A DNA stretch of 64,000 nt from Pseudomonas sp. GD04091 (GCF_029836165.1 NZ_JAOEBG010000018.1:1-64000); one strand, 5' to 3'; shown: positions 7,587 to 16,543, numbered from the stretch's first letter. The notes: generated by a model not told the origin, from the letters alone. Numbers and translations are program-made.

Positions 7587-9998
7587 TTACTCAGCCAGTT
7601 TGTAAGCGATGATGTAATCGCCCATCTTGGTGCCGAGCGAGCCATGGCCGCCGGCGGTCACCAGCACGTACTGCTTGCCATCCTTGCCGGTGTAGGTCAT
7701 CGGCGTGGCCTGGCCACCCGCTGGCAGGCGGGCCTTCCACAGCTCCTGGCCGTTCTTCACGTCATAGGCGCGCAGGTACTGGTCCAGGGTGCCGCTGAGG
7801 AAGCCGACGCCGCCGGCGGTGACGATCGAACCGCCCATGCTCGGCACGCCCACTGGCATGCCGATCGGCACCGGGGTGCTGTCACGGGTGGTGCCGTTCT
7901 TGTGCTTCCACACGACCTTGTTGGTGAACAGGTCGATGGCCGCCACGTAGCCCCAGGCAGGCGCCTGGCACGGGATGCCCAGCGGCGACATGAACGGGTG
8001 CATGGTCACGGCATACGGAGCGCCGGTGTTCGGCTGCACACCGCTGGTCTCGCTTTCGCGCTTGCTGCCTGCGGCCACTTGCTCGCGCGGGATCATCTTC
8101 GACACGAAGGCCATGTAGTTCGGCGACGTGAACAGGATCTGCCGCACCGGATCGACCGACACGCTACCCCAGTTGAACACGCCGACGTTGCCCGGGTAGA
8201 CCAGGCTGCCCTGCTCGGACGGCGGGGTGTACTGGCCTTCATAGCGCAGGCTGCGGAACTGGATGCGGCAGAGCATCTGGTCGAACGGCGTCGCGCCCCA
8301 CATGGCCTGTTCGGTCAGTTCAGGGCCGAGCAGGTTGAGGTCGGAGCGGGCCTGGGTCGGTGCGGTGTGGTCGCCCTTCACCGCGCCCTGCGGCACCGGA
8401 ATCTCGCGGATCGGCACGATCGGGGTACCGTCGCGGCGGTCGAGGACGTACAGGCTGCCCTGCTTGGTCGGCACGATGACCGCCGGCTTGATACCGTCGT
8501 CGGTCTTCAGGTGGACCAGGGTCGGCTGGCTGCCGACGTCCATGTCCCACAGGTCGTGGTGGGTGAACTGGTAGTTCCAGCGCGCCTTGCCGGTGGCCAG
8601 GTCGAGGGCGACGATGCCGGCGCTGTACTTCTCGGCGCCCGGAGTGCGGTCGGCGCCCCACTGGTCGGGCGTCTGGTTGCCCAGCGGCAGGTAGATCATG
8701 CCGAGGTCTTCGTCGACGCTGGCGATCGACCACATGTTGGCCGAGTTGCGGCTGTACAGCTTGCCGTCGGCCAGGGGCTTGGTGTCGTCCGGGTTGTTGC
8801 TGTCCCAGTTCCACACCAGGTGGCCGTCGTGCACGTCGTAGGCGCGGATCACGCCGGACGGCTCGTTGGTCGACTCGTTGTCGGTCACGTGGCCACCGAT
8901 GATCACCAGGCTGCGGGTGATCGCCGCTGGCGAGGTGGAGTAGTAGCCGCCGGCGGTGAACGGACCGATACCGCGGGTCAGGTCGATCACGCCCTGGTTG
9001 GCGAAGCCTTCGCAGACCTTGCCGTTGTCGGCGTTGATGGCGATCAGGCGGGCGTCGGCGGTGGGCAGGTAGAGGCGGCGTGGGCAAGCCTGGGCCACGG
9101 CCTGGCCGGCGTCGGTGATCTTCGGCGCGGGGCTGCCGTCACGGCTGACGTAGTTGTTCTCGTCGTAATACGAGACGCCGCGGCAGGTCATGTGGGCGAA
9201 GCCTTTGAAGGTGCCGGTCGGGCTCTTGACCTGCGGGTCGTAGCGCCAGATCTCGGCGCCGGTGTCCGGGTCCAGGGCCAGCAGCCGGCTGTGGGCGGTG
9301 CAGGCGTAGAGCATGCCGTTGACCTTCAGCGGGGTGTTCTGGTTGGTCAGCTCCACCGGGTCGTTTTCGGTCGGCAGATCGCCGGTGCGGATGCGCCAGG
9401 CTTCTTCCAGGCGATAGGCGTTCTGCGGCGTGATCTGGCGCAGCGGCGAGTAGCGGTCGCCGTGCTCGGTGCGACCGTAGGCCTGCCATTCACCTTCCGG
9501 CATGGCGGGCGCGGCGCTGGCCATCTCGCTGCTGTCGCGGTTGAACTCGCCACGGATTTCGCCCGGGTGGGTGAACTGGCTGGCCACGGCGGTGGCGCCG
9601 GAGGCGACCACGGCGACGCTGAGCAGGGCGGTGTTGACCTTAGAGGCGGGGCCGACCAGTGGGCGACGGGCCCAGGGCAGCAGCAGGATCACGCCGATGG
9701 CGAACCAGATGGCCAGGCGTGGCACCAGCTGCCACCAGTCCAGGCCGACTTCCACCAGGGCCCAGACCGTGCTGCCCAGCAGCACCAGGCCATACAGGCC
9801 CAGGGCGATGCGTCGCTTGGCCAGCAGCAGGATGCCGGACAGGGCGAAGCCGATACCGGCGATCAGGTAGTAAAGCGAGCCACCCAGCTGGCTCAGCTTG
9901 ATGCCGCCCGCCAGCAGGGCCAGGCCCATCAGCAACAGCAGCACGCCCATCAGGCGCGGTAGCCAGCGGGTTCCATTCTTGGCACCGTCAGTGCTCAT
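7587..9998 (-). CDS. gcd: PQQ-dependent membrane-bound glucose dehydrogenase
   Basis: Oxidises glucose to gluconolactone in the periplasm and passes electrons to ubiquinone, the first step of the direct oxidative glucose route of pseudomonads. It has 803 residues, the normal length for Gcd. The first about 140 residues contain five membrane segments; the rest is the periplasmic eight-bladed PQQ propeller (for example GEWQAYGRTEHGDRYSPL, MLYACTAHSRLLALDPDTG and the C-terminal VLVTAGGHGSLG). Its start follows GGAG and lies 31 bp after the oprB stop, so oprB-gcd is an operon pairing sugar entry with oxidation. PQQ synthesis genes are not in the window. Confidence 0.96.
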   Translation of the reverse strand: MSTDGAKNGTRWLPRLMGVLLLLMGLALLAGGIKLSQLGGSLYYLIAGIGFALSGILLLAKRRIALGLYGLVLLGSTVWALVEVGLDWWQLVPRLAIWFAIGVILLLPWARRPLVGPASKVNTALLSVAVVASGATAVASQFTHPGEIRGEFNRDSSEMASAAPAMPEGEWQAYGRTEHGDRYSPLRQITPQNAYRLEEAWRIRTGDLPTENDPVELTNQNTPLKVNGMLYACTAHSRLLALDPDTGAEIWRYDPQVKSPTGTFKGFAHMTCRGVSYYDENNYVSRDGSPAPKITDAGQAVAQACPRRLYLPTADARLIAINADNGKVCEGFANQGVIDLTRGIGPFTAGGYYSTSPAAITRSLVIIGGHVTDNESTNEPSGVIRAYDVHDGHLVWNWDSNNPDDTKPLADGKLYSRNSANMWSIASVDEDLGMIYLPLGNQTPDQWGADRTPGAEKYSAGIVALDLATGKARWNYQFTHHDLWDMDVGSQPTLVHLKTDDGIKPAVIVPTKQGSLYVLDRRDGTPIVPIREIPVPQGAVKGDHTAPTQARSDLNLLGPELTEQAMWGATPFDQMLCRIQFRSLRYEGQYTPPSEQGSLVYPGNVGVFNWGSVSVDPVRQILFTSPNYMAFVSKMIPREQVAAGSKRESETSGVQPNTGAPYAVTMHPFMSPLGIPCQAPAWGYVAAIDLFTNKVVWKHKNGTTRDSTPVPIGMPVGVPSMGGSIVTAGGVGFLSGTLDQYLRAYDVKNGQELWKARLPAGGQATPMTYTGKDGKQYVLVTAGGHGSLGTKMGDYIIAYKLAE

Positions 9999-10029
9999 CG
10001 TCTGTTCTCCGTAGTGTCAAAGGGTCGGG

Positions 10030-11376
10030 TTAGAAACTGCTCTGGATCTTCAGGCCGCCGATCAGCGCGTCGTCGACCCGCGACACCCCGCCCGGATGGC
10101 GGATGTACTGCAGGTTCGGACGTACGGTGAGCCAGTCGGCCAGGTGGATGCCGTAATAGAGTTCGGCGCTGTACTCGGTGTCCTGCACGGGCAGGAAGCC
10201 GGGGTTGTCGTAGTCGTCCAGGCCCGCGGCCTGGTTGATGAGGCGGGCGTTCTTGCGGTAGCCGGGATTGACGTGCACGCGGGCCAGGGCGAAACCGATG
10301 TCGTCCTTGGCGCGGGCATCGAACGGCCCCTTGTAAACCACACCGGCCTGCACATAGTTGTCGATGGCATTGGTCTTCTTGTCGTGCACCGTGGCATTGG
10401 CGAACAGGCTCAGGCCGCGCGACTGGTCCGATGCCAGCGACGTCACTTGCTGCTGGGCACCGAGCCACAGGCCGTGCTTGCTCGAACTGCTGCGGTAGGC
10501 CGCGCCGCTGAGGGCGGCTGGCGCACCGTTGCTGTCCTTGAGTACATCCCGTGCCTTGGCATTACTGTAGTAGTAGCCGGCGCGATATTCCCCTTTCAGG
10601 CCATTGACCCGCGGGCTCCAGACCAGTTCGACCGGCATCACCGCGCCCTGGGTGCCGCTGCCGCTGAGCTTGAAGCCGTTGCCGCTCTCGAGGTTGGAGG
10701 GGTTCTGCTCGAACACGCCGACCTGGGCGTAGAGCGCCTCGTTCAGGTTGTAGCGCACGCGCAGCGCCCACTGGCTGACCGGCCAGTTGTACCAGATGCC
10801 GCCGACCCAGTTGCCCACCTGCGAGCCGCAGAACGCCAGGTTCTGGAAGTCGCAGGGGAAGCTGTTGAAGTCCTCGCCTTCGCCGAAGCGGCCGAATTTC
10901 ACGTCCAGCGCGCCATCGAAGTACTTCTGCTTGATCCACATCTGGGTCAGTCGCCAGGTTTCGCCACGACCCCAGACTTCCTGCGCCGAGGTGAAACCGC
11001 CGACGCGCGGGTCGTTGATGCGGTCGTTGCTGATGTTGTCGCCGTGGCGTTCGGTGACGGTCAGCTGGAACTCGGTGGCGTGCCAGCCAAGGATCTTCTG
11101 CAGGTCCATGTTCACGCCGAAGGTGAACTGGTCGCTGTAGCGTGCGGTGCGGTCATGGCTGTAGCCGCCGTGCAGGTTGCTGCCCATCTCGCCGGTGTAG
11201 CCGAGGGTGAAGTCATAGCCCTGTTCCAGCAGCTCGCCGCGGCTGCCGCCCCAGTCGCCGAGCATCCACGGCGAATCCTTGGCGAACATTTCGCCGGCGC
11301 TGGTGGTGGGGGACAGGGCGCCGAGCAAGGTGGCGATGGCGAGGCCGGTGGAGCGGGTGTTGGGCAGCTGGAGCAT
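10030..11376 (-). CDS. oprB: Carbohydrate-selective porin OprB
   Basis: Outer-membrane porin for glucose and related sugars. It has 448 residues with a signal peptide ending near TTSA (about residue 27). The mature N-terminus MLGDWGGSRGELLEQGYDF is the OprB signature, and amphipathic beta-strands run to the C-terminal Phe (IQSSF) needed for outer-membrane assembly. Two Cys (FPCDFQNLAFCGS) may form a disulfide. It is the first gene of the oprB-gcd operon. Confidence 0.95.
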   Translation of the reverse strand: MLQLPNTRSTGLAIATLLGALSPTTSAGEMFAKDSPWMLGDWGGSRGELLEQGYDFTLGYTGEMGSNLHGGYSHDRTARYSDQFTFGVNMDLQKILGWHATEFQLTVTERHGDNISNDRINDPRVGGFTSAQEVWGRGETWRLTQMWIKQKYFDGALDVKFGRFGEGEDFNSFPCDFQNLAFCGSQVGNWVGGIWYNWPVSQWALRVRYNLNEALYAQVGVFEQNPSNLESGNGFKLSGSGTQGAVMPVELVWSPRVNGLKGEYRAGYYYSNAKARDVLKDSNGAPAALSGAAYRSSSSKHGLWLGAQQQVTSLASDQSRGLSLFANATVHDKKTNAIDNYVQAGVVYKGPFDARAKDDIGFALARVHVNPGYRKNARLINQAAGLDDYDNPGFLPVQDTEYSAELYYGIHLADWLTVRPNLQYIRHPGGVSRVDDALIGGLKIQSSF

Positions 11377-11571
11377 GAGATAGCGCTATCTTTTGATTGT
11401 TGAAGAAACGGCAAGCGCAACGAAGTGCGGGGTCTTCGAAGGGAAATGGCTGCGACGGGTATCGAGTGAAGCGATTCAGCTTGCGGCGGGGAGGATATAG
11501 GGGAAGTTGTAAGAAAAAAAGACAAAATGTCGCAGGGGATTGTTGCTGATGGGGTAACAGTAAGTGTGCCG

Positions 11572-11656
11572 CCTATTCGCCGGCAAGCCGGCTCCCACAG
11601 GTAAAGCGCAGTTCTTGTGGGAGCCGGCTTGCCGGCGATAGGGGCGCAAAGCGCCC
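11572..11656. repeat. REP pair plus hairpin downstream of the ZnuD-like gene
   Basis: Inverted REPs (core CGCCGGCAAGCCGGCTCCCACA) at 11572-11601 and 11614-11642. Next to them GGGGCG-CAAA-CGCCCC (11641-11656) can form a short hairpin that may end the znuD-like transcript, although no T-run follows on the minus strand. Confidence 0.8.
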
Positions 11657-11662
11657 CGACCA

Positions 11663-13711
11663 TCAGAAGCTGGTACGCAGACCGACCTGCACGCTGCGCC
11701 CCGGCGCCGGCGCGATATCCCGCAGGATCGAACTGGCATAGCGCACCGTCTGGTCCGTCAGGTTCTCGCCGCGCACGAACGCCAGCCATTCACTCTGGCC
11801 GATGTCGAAGCGATAGCCGAGGCTGGCGCCGAGGGTGGTGTAGCCATCGGTGCTGGTCTCGTTGGCCGGCTTGCGATGCTGCGAAGCGGCATGCTGCACG
11901 TCGACCCGCGCCTGCCAGCGGTCCAGCTCCCACACCAGCGCACTGTTCAGGCGCAGCGGCGCGATGCGTGGCAGCGGCTCGCCGCTGTCGAGGTTCTTGG
12001 CCCGGGTGTAGTCGCCGGACAGTTCCAGGGCGAAGCTGCCGTAGCGGTTTTCCAGCAACTGCCAGCGGTCCTGGGCCTCGATGCCGTAGAAGCGCGCCCG
12101 CACGCCCTGGTAGGCATATTCGGGGATGTCACCGTGGTCATGATCGTGGTCGTGGCCATGATCGTCATCGTGGTCGTGATCATGTCCTTCGCGCAGGTTG
12201 CCGGTACCGATCAGGCCGATGTAGTTGCGAAAGTGGCTGTAGAACACGCCGACGCTGCCCTTGTGGGTGCCGTTGTCGAAGCGCAGGGCCAGATCGGCGG
12301 AAATGGCCTTTTCCTTGTTCAGGTTCGGATCGCCGATTTCATAGGCGCCGGTGGCCACGTGGGCACCGTTGGCGTACAGCTCGTAAAAGGTCGGCGCACG
12401 CTCGGTGTAGCCGAGGTTGGCGGCCAGCGCCCAGATCGGGTCGAGCTGGTAGACCGCGCCCGAGGAAAGGCTGAAGGCATTGAAGCTGCTGGCGCTGTCG
12501 GCCCCGGCGAAGTTCTCGTTGCCCTTGGCGTCCGGATCGACCCGAGTGTGCTCCATGCGTGCGCCCAGGCTCAGGTTCAGGCGTTCGCTGGCCTGCCACT
12601 GCTCGAGCAGGAACAGCGCCAGGCTGTCGGTGTCGGTGTGAGGGACGAAGGCTTCTTCGCCCAGCGCGGAGAACTCGTTGCGGCTGACCTGGGCACCGAT
12701 CACGCCTTCGACCGGGCCGAGCGGCTGGTGGCGGGCCTCGATACGCGCCTCGTAGCCCTTGTTCTTGAAGGTGGTGTGCACTTCACCGCTTTCGATCTCG
12801 CGGTGCTGGTAGTCGGTATAGCCGACATCGACCTTGACCGAGCTGAAAGGGCCGTCGAGGTCGCGCAGCTCCGAGGCGAAGCCGTAGTGGTCCTGCTGCA
12901 TGTCCAGGCGCACGCCGGGCTCGGCCACCGAGCCGTAGTTGCTGTCGTAGCGGCTGTAGGACAGGCCGGCATAGCCATGATCCCAATGGTAGGAACCGCC
13001 GATCGCGCCACCGTCCTGGCGCCCATCGCTGTTTTCCAGGCGATGCTTGCTGCCCGGCTCGTCGGCGCTGCGCACTTTCGAGCTGCGCGCATAGCCAGGG
13101 ATGCGCAGGTCGTTGAATTGGCGGCTGTTGGCGTCCAGGTGCAGGGCGAAGGCACCGTTGCCGGCCTCCAGCTTGCCGGCGCTGCTGCGAGTGGTGTCGG
13201 CGCCACCGTAGCGCAACTCGCCGGCCCCATGGATGCCGTCGATGGGCGAATCGGGGATGCGGTTGTCGAAGGTATTGACCACCCCACCGATGGCGTTGCC
13301 GCCGTAGAGCAGGGCGGCCGGGCCGCGGACGATCTCGACCCGCTCGACGGTGACCGGGTCCAGCGGCACGGCGTGATCGTAGGACAGCGACGAGGCATCC
13401 AGGGCGCCGACGCCGTTGCGCAGAATGCGGATCCGGTCGCCGTCCAGGCCACGGATCACCGGACGGCTGGCGCCAGGGCCGAACCAGGTGGAGGCGACGC
13501 CGGGTTGTTTGTTGAGGGTCTCACCGAGGCTGCCGTGTTGCTGTTGCAGCAGCGCGTCGCCCTCGAGAACGGTGTTCGGGGCGGCCAGTTGGGCGTTGCC
13601 GAGTGGGTTGGCGGTGATCACCTGGGGTTGCAGCTCGACGGCCTGGCTGGGGGATGAAGCCAGCCAGAGCGCGACGGCGAGAGGGGAGAGGTGGAGCGGC
13701 ATGTGACGCAT
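11663..13711 (-). CDS. znuD: TonB-dependent zinc receptor, ZnuD-like
   Basis: Outer-membrane TonB-dependent transporter of 682 residues. A 24-residue signal peptide is followed by a plug domain (about 30-160, with RPVIRGLDGDRIRIL and VERVEIVRGPAALLYG) and a barrel ending in Phe. An extracellular loop at about residues 505-525 is extremely rich in His and Asp (alternating HD), as in zinc-binding ZnuD receptors. The start MRHMPLHL is chosen because AAGGAA lies 12 bp upstream and it begins the signal peptide; the longer frame would translate the Zur box. The Zur-like site immediately upstream supports induction in zinc starvation. Confidence 0.88.
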   Translation of the reverse strand: MRHMPLHLSPLAVALWLASSPSQAVELQPQVITANPLGNAQLAAPNTVLEGDALLQQQHGSLGETLNKQPGVASTWFGPGASRPVIRGLDGDRIRILRNGVGALDASSLSYDHAVPLDPVTVERVEIVRGPAALLYGGNAIGGVVNTFDNRIPDSPIDGIHGAGELRYGGADTTRSSAGKLEAGNGAFALHLDANSRQFNDLRIPGYARSSKVRSADEPGSKHRLENSDGRQDGGAIGGSYHWDHGYAGLSYSRYDSNYGSVAEPGVRLDMQQDHYGFASELRDLDGPFSSVKVDVGYTDYQHREIESGEVHTTFKNKGYEARIEARHQPLGPVEGVIGAQVSRNEFSALGEEAFVPHTDTDSLALFLLEQWQASERLNLSLGARMEHTRVDPDAKGNENFAGADSASSFNAFSLSSGAVYQLDPIWALAANLGYTERAPTFYELYANGAHVATGAYEIGDPNLNKEKAISADLALRFDNGTHKGSVGVFYSHFRNYIGLIGTGNLREGHDHDHDDDHGHDHDHDHGDIPEYAYQGVRARFYGIEAQDRWQLLENRYGSFALELSGDYTRAKNLDSGEPLPRIAPLRLNSALVWELDRWQARVDVQHAASQHRKPANETSTDGYTTLGASLGYRFDIGQSEWLAFVRGENLTDQTVRYASSILRDIAPAPGRSVQVGLRTSF

Positions 13712-13746
13712 GGGAATGTGGCGTTCCTTGGCAGAAATGTTTATGG

Positions 13747-13764
13747 TTACTTTATAACATTTCA
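13747..13764 (-). promoter_or_regulatory. Zur box upstream of the znuD-like gene
   Basis: On the minus strand the site reads GAAATGTTATAAAGTAAC, close to the gammaproteobacterial Zur consensus (GAAATGTTATAN-TATAACATTTC). Its 14-bp core TGTTATAAAGTAAC is repeated exactly before rpmE2 at 23374-23387. It is centred about 45 bp before the start codon. Confidence 0.85.
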
Positions 13765-13825
13765 TCACGAACTGTTCGGTACTGGCCAGTATTTTGTGGG
13801 GCGACCCTGTAGGAGATCGCTCAGC

Positions 13826-13942
13826 CTTGTGGGAGCGGCCTTGCGTCGCGAAAGGGCTGCGCAGCAGCCCGGCAATTTTGATGGTGGCTCAGAAGCTGGG
13901 GCCGCTGCGCGCCCCTTTCGCGACGCAAGGCCGCTCCCACAG
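13826..13942. repeat. Long REP pair, 'GCGGCCTTGCGTCGCGAAAG' type
   Basis: Inverted copies at 13826-13870 and 13898-13942, about 45 bp each. This class differs in sequence from the GCGGGC-type REPs earlier in the window. It occupies most of the 368-bp gap between the divergent znuD-like gene and the VF530-family gene; apart from it and the Zur box I see nothing else in that gap. Confidence 0.85.
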
Positions 13943-14079
13943 GGGGACAGTTCCCAGCGCGACAGCGTGGCCCGAAGGGCTGGGCAGTCTCCTACAAGGC
14001 ACAGCCGTACAGGCCGCAGATGCCACTACCCCACTACACTCGTGTAAGGTGCGCACCTTCCCGAATCTGGAGCACTGGC

Positions 14080-14301
14080 ATGAGCACGGCCAATCACAAC
14101 GCGCTGCACGGCAAGACCCTCGAACAGATCCTCACCGAGCTGGTGGCGCACTACCAGTGGCAGGGCCTGGCCGAGCGCATCGACATCCGCTGCTTCAAGA
14201 GCGACCCGAGCATCAAGTCGAGCCTGACCTTCCTGCGCAAGACCCCCTGGGCGCGGGAGAGGGTCGAGCAGCTGTACGTGAAGCTGCAGCGCAAAGGCTG
14301 A
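14080..14301 (+). CDS. VF530 / DUF2132 family small protein
   Basis: A 73-residue protein of the VF530 family: small, helical, implicated in DNA binding from a structure of a Vibrio member, with no proven role. Motifs visible are LEQILTELVAHYQWQGLAERIDIRCF, then NPSIKSSL-like DPSIKSSLTFLRKTPWAR, which are the family's conserved blocks. The start follows a CTGGAG ribosome-binding site; the longer frame upstream lacks family residues. The stop overlaps the next ATG by one base (TGATG), so the two genes are coupled. Confidence 0.88.
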   Translation: MSTANHNALHGKTLEQILTELVAHYQWQGLAERIDIRCFKSDPSIKSSLTFLRKTPWARERVEQLYVKLQRKG

Positions 14302-14927
14302 TGCCGCGTCGTCCCTGGCTGACACTGGCTGCCGTCCTGGGCTGGGCGGGGCTGGCGATCCAGCTGTACCTGGTACTGCTGGCCCGCTGGCAGGAGCAGG
14401 CCAGCCTGATCGGTGGGCTGGTCAACCTGTTCTGCTATTTCACCGTGTTGAGCAACACACTGGTGGCCACGGTGCTGAGCCATGCCGCGTTTGGCCGCGA
14501 GTCGCCGGCCCGGCGCTGGTTCCTGTCGCCGGCGGTCAGCTCGTGCATCGCCGCGAGCATCCTGCTGGTGGCGCTGGCCTACAGCCTGTTGCTGCGCCAT
14601 CTGTGGCAGCCCCAGGGCTGGCAGTGGCTGGCGGACGAACTGCTGCACGATGTGATGCCGCTGGTGTTCGTCCTGTACTGGTGGCTGGAGGTGCCCAAGG
14701 GGCGATTGCGGCTCTGGCACCTGGCGGCCTGGACGTTGTACCCGATGTTGTATTTCGCCTTCGTGCTGCTGCGCGGGCATGAGATCGGCGTCTATCCCTA
14801 TCCGTTCATCGACGTGGCACGGTTGGGCTACGGGCAGGTGCTGGGCAATGCCCTGATGGTGCTGGCGGGGTTCTGGGGGATCGGGCTGGTGTTGCTCGGG
14901 GTGGATCGCTGGCGCAGGCCTTCATGA
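14301..14927 (+). CDS. Pr6Pr-family integral membrane protein
   Basis: A 208-residue protein with six predicted membrane helices (about 6-25, 40-62, 80-100, 110-130, 140-160, 178-200). The pattern resembles the bacterial Pr6Pr/FAR-17a-like membrane family: LVNLFCYFTVLSNTLVA and the H-D-V-M-P region are its best conserved blocks. Function is unknown. It starts on the last base of the preceding gene's stop and is cotranscribed with it. An inverted REP pair follows. Confidence 0.8.
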   Translation: MPRRPWLTLAAVLGWAGLAIQLYLVLLARWQEQASLIGGLVNLFCYFTVLSNTLVATVLSHAAFGRESPARRWFLSPAVSSCIAASILLVALAYSLLLRHLWQPQGWQWLADELLHDVMPLVFVLYWWLEVPKGRLRLWHLAAWTLYPMLYFAFVLLRGHEIGVYPYPFIDVARLGYGQVLGNALMVLAGFWGIGLVLLGVDRWRRPS

Positions 14928-14960
14928 CGTTGCCGACCTCGCCATTCAGATCAAGCGCAG

Positions 14961-15080
14961 CCCTGTAGGAGCGGCCTTGTGTCGCGAAAGGGCCGCAAAG
15001 CGGCCCCGGGGTCTCAGCGCCAGGACAGAAATTGCTGGGGCCGCTGCACGGCCCTTTCGCGACACAAGGCCGCTCCTGCA
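14961..15080. repeat. Long REP pair, 'GGCCTTGTGTCGCGAAAGG' type
   Basis: Inverted copies at 14961-15008 and 15036-15080, between the convergent Pr6Pr gene and the ferric-reductase gene. It may double as a terminator for both. It differs by one base in the core (TTGTGTCGCG versus TTGCGTCGCG) from the pair at 13826. Confidence 0.85.
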
Positions 15081-15100
15081 CCGGGGCGTGCAGGTCCCGA

Positions 15101-15862
15101 TCATTCGTCGTCGGCGGTACCGTCAGCTCGCCAGTAAGCGGCGGCCTTGAGGGCATCCTCGGGCACGCCTTTCTCCAGCAACAGCGCCTTGGCCTGGCGG
15201 GTCAGTGCCTTCTCCAGCGCCACCCAGCCATACAGCCGGCCCTGGGGCAGCGCCAGGTGCTTCACCCGCTCCAGCACATCCTCCTGCTGCCGACGCACCC
15301 AGATCACCTCGACCTGGGCCTTGCTTGCCAGCGCCTGGCGCTCCTGCTCGTCCTCGATCTGGATCACCGCCAGCACCTGGCGGCCTGCCGGTAGCTCCTC
15401 CAGGCGCCGGGCAATGGCCGGGATCGCCGTTTCGTCGCCGATCAGCAGATAGCTGTCGAAGATGTCCGGCACCACCATCGAGGCCCGTGGGCCGGCGATG
15501 TCCAGGGTCTGCCCGGGCGCGGCCTGGGCGGCCCAGGTGGAAGCGGGGCCGTCGCCATGCAGGACGAAGTCGATATCCAGCTGGTTGTTCACCAGGTCGA
15601 TGCGCCGTGGCGTGTACTCGCGCATGGTCGGTCGGGCGCCGCCGTCGCGACCGAGGTTGCGGGCGTCGATGGTCTGCTGCTGCTCGGGTGTGTTGGCGAA
15701 CAGCAGCTTGATGTGGTCGTCCGTGCCGACGCTGGTGAAGCCGGCCAGCTCTGCGCCACCGAGGGTGATGCGGCGCATGCGCGGGGTGAGGTCGGTGACG
15801 CGCAGCACCTCGAGGCGGCGCTGGCGGATCTCGTGATTGACGCGGTGGATGGTGTCGCTCAT
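15101..15862 (-). CDS. NADPH-dependent ferric-chelate reductase / siderophore-interacting protein (YqjH/ViuB family)
   Basis: Cytoplasmic flavoprotein that reduces ferric siderophores or chelates to release Fe(II). It has 253 residues: an FAD-binding domain (about 10-130, with MREYTPRRIDL, the conserved R-x-Y-T flavin motif) and an NAD(P)-binding domain (about 140-250, with YLLIGDETAIPAIARRLEELP and the C-terminal YWRAD). The start overlaps the stop of the upstream PadR regulator by four bases (ATGA). In E. coli the homologous yqjH and yqjI are divergent; here they are tandem. A Fur-like site precedes the operon. Confidence 0.9.
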   Translation of the reverse strand: MSDTIHRVNHEIRQRRLEVLRVTDLTPRMRRITLGGAELAGFTSVGTDDHIKLLFANTPEQQQTIDARNLGRDGGARPTMREYTPRRIDLVNNQLDIDFVLHGDGPASTWAAQAAPGQTLDIAGPRASMVVPDIFDSYLLIGDETAIPAIARRLEELPAGRQVLAVIQIEDEQERQALASKAQVEVIWVRRQQEDVLERVKHLALPQGRLYGWVALEKALTRQAKALLLEKGVPEDALKAAAYWRADGTADDE

Positions 15863-16386
15863 GGGGTGTTCTCCGTAACGGCCGGCCCGGAGGCGATGGC
15901 CTTGGCGGTATCGTTGAGCAGGGTGCGGACCCGCTCGATCTCTTCAGGCGTCCAGCGGCCGCTGTGCATGTGCAGGGCGTGGCGCAGGTTGCCGACGGCT
16001 TCGTGGATTTCCGCTGGACGGTCATGGCCACGCAGGGCGCGCTTGCTCACTTCGATGCGCATGCGCACGCCGTCGAGGGCGACGGCCTGCTCCTGCAGGG
16101 CACTGCGGCCGGCGTCGGTGATGGCGTAGAGGCGCTTGCTGCCCTGGATGGCGCCAGTGACCAGCTCGGCTTCCTCGAGGTAGCTGAGGGTGGGGTAGAT
16201 GACCCCGGGGCTGGGGCTGTAGCTGCCGTCGAAGAGGGTCTCGATCTGGCGGATCAGGTCGTAGCCGTGGCCGGGTTGCTCGGCCAGCATCGACAGCATC
16301 AGCAGCTTCAGGTCGCCCGGGGCGAACACCCGTGGGCCACGTTCGCCGCGACCGGGGCGGCGTTCGAAGGGGTCGTGATCGCGCAT
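15859..16386 (-). CDS. PadR-family transcriptional regulator (YqjI-like)
   Basis: Regulator of 175 residues with a PadR winged helix (about 30-110: LKLLMLSMLAEQPGHGYDLIRQIE, SPGVIYPTLSYLEEAELV, YAITDAGR) and a C-terminal helical dimerisation region. E. coli YqjI is a Ni/Fe-responsive repressor of the ferric reductase YqjH, and the adjacent gene suggests the same role. The His-rich N-terminal metal tail of E. coli YqjI is nearly absent here. The ATG at 16386 is preferred because GGAG lies 8 bp upstream; a TTG-initiated version from 16431 would run through the operator palindromes. Confidence 0.88.
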   Translation of the reverse strand: MRDHDPFERRPGRGERGPRVFAPGDLKLLMLSMLAEQPGHGYDLIRQIETLFDGSYSPSPGVIYPTLSYLEEAELVTGAIQGSKRLYAITDAGRSALQEQAVALDGVRMRIEVSKRALRGHDRPAEIHEAVGNLRHALHMHSGRWTPEEIERVRTLLNDTAKAIASGPAVTENTP

Positions 16387-16406
16387 GGGGAGGGCTCCGT
16401 CTGTTT

Positions 16407-16440
16407 CGATATATCGCAAGATATTACTCAAGATATATCT
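16407..16440 (-). promoter_or_regulatory. Twin ATAT palindromes, probable PadR/YqjI operator
   Basis: Two perfect 10-bp palindromes, CGATATATCG (16407-16416) and AGATATATCT (16431-16440), are 24 bp apart centre to centre, with AAGATAT repeats between. They lie just upstream of the padR start, as expected for an autoregulatory operator. Confidence 0.65.
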
Positions 16441-16461
16441 AAAGACAAGCCGTCAAACGCC

Positions 16462-16474
16462 GATGATTATCATC
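16462..16474 (-). promoter_or_regulatory. Fur-box-like dyad
   Basis: GATGAT-T-ATCATC is a perfect 6-1-6 palindrome matching the ATGATAATCAT core of Fur boxes. It is about 76 bp upstream of the PadR-ferric reductase operon, consistent with iron repression of that operon. Confidence 0.65.
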
Positions 16475-16543
16475 TAATCGTTTGATTGGTTCGCCGAGCC
16501 ATCGTGGGGCCAGCTCGCTCCCATCAAAGCCCGATGACAGGGG

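Noticed and set aside
4995..13657. Very long open frames antisense to lon, gcd, oprB and the TonB receptor (for example 797, 857, 435 and 593 codons)
   Set aside because: High-GC third positions make the opposite strand open. Translations are low-complexity (Ala, Gly, Gln, His-rich), match no family, and lie exactly opposite well-supported genes.
16495..16530. Possible REP remnant after the Fur-like site
   Set aside because: Only a short degenerate GCTCGCTCCCA is shared with REPs; it cannot form the palindrome.
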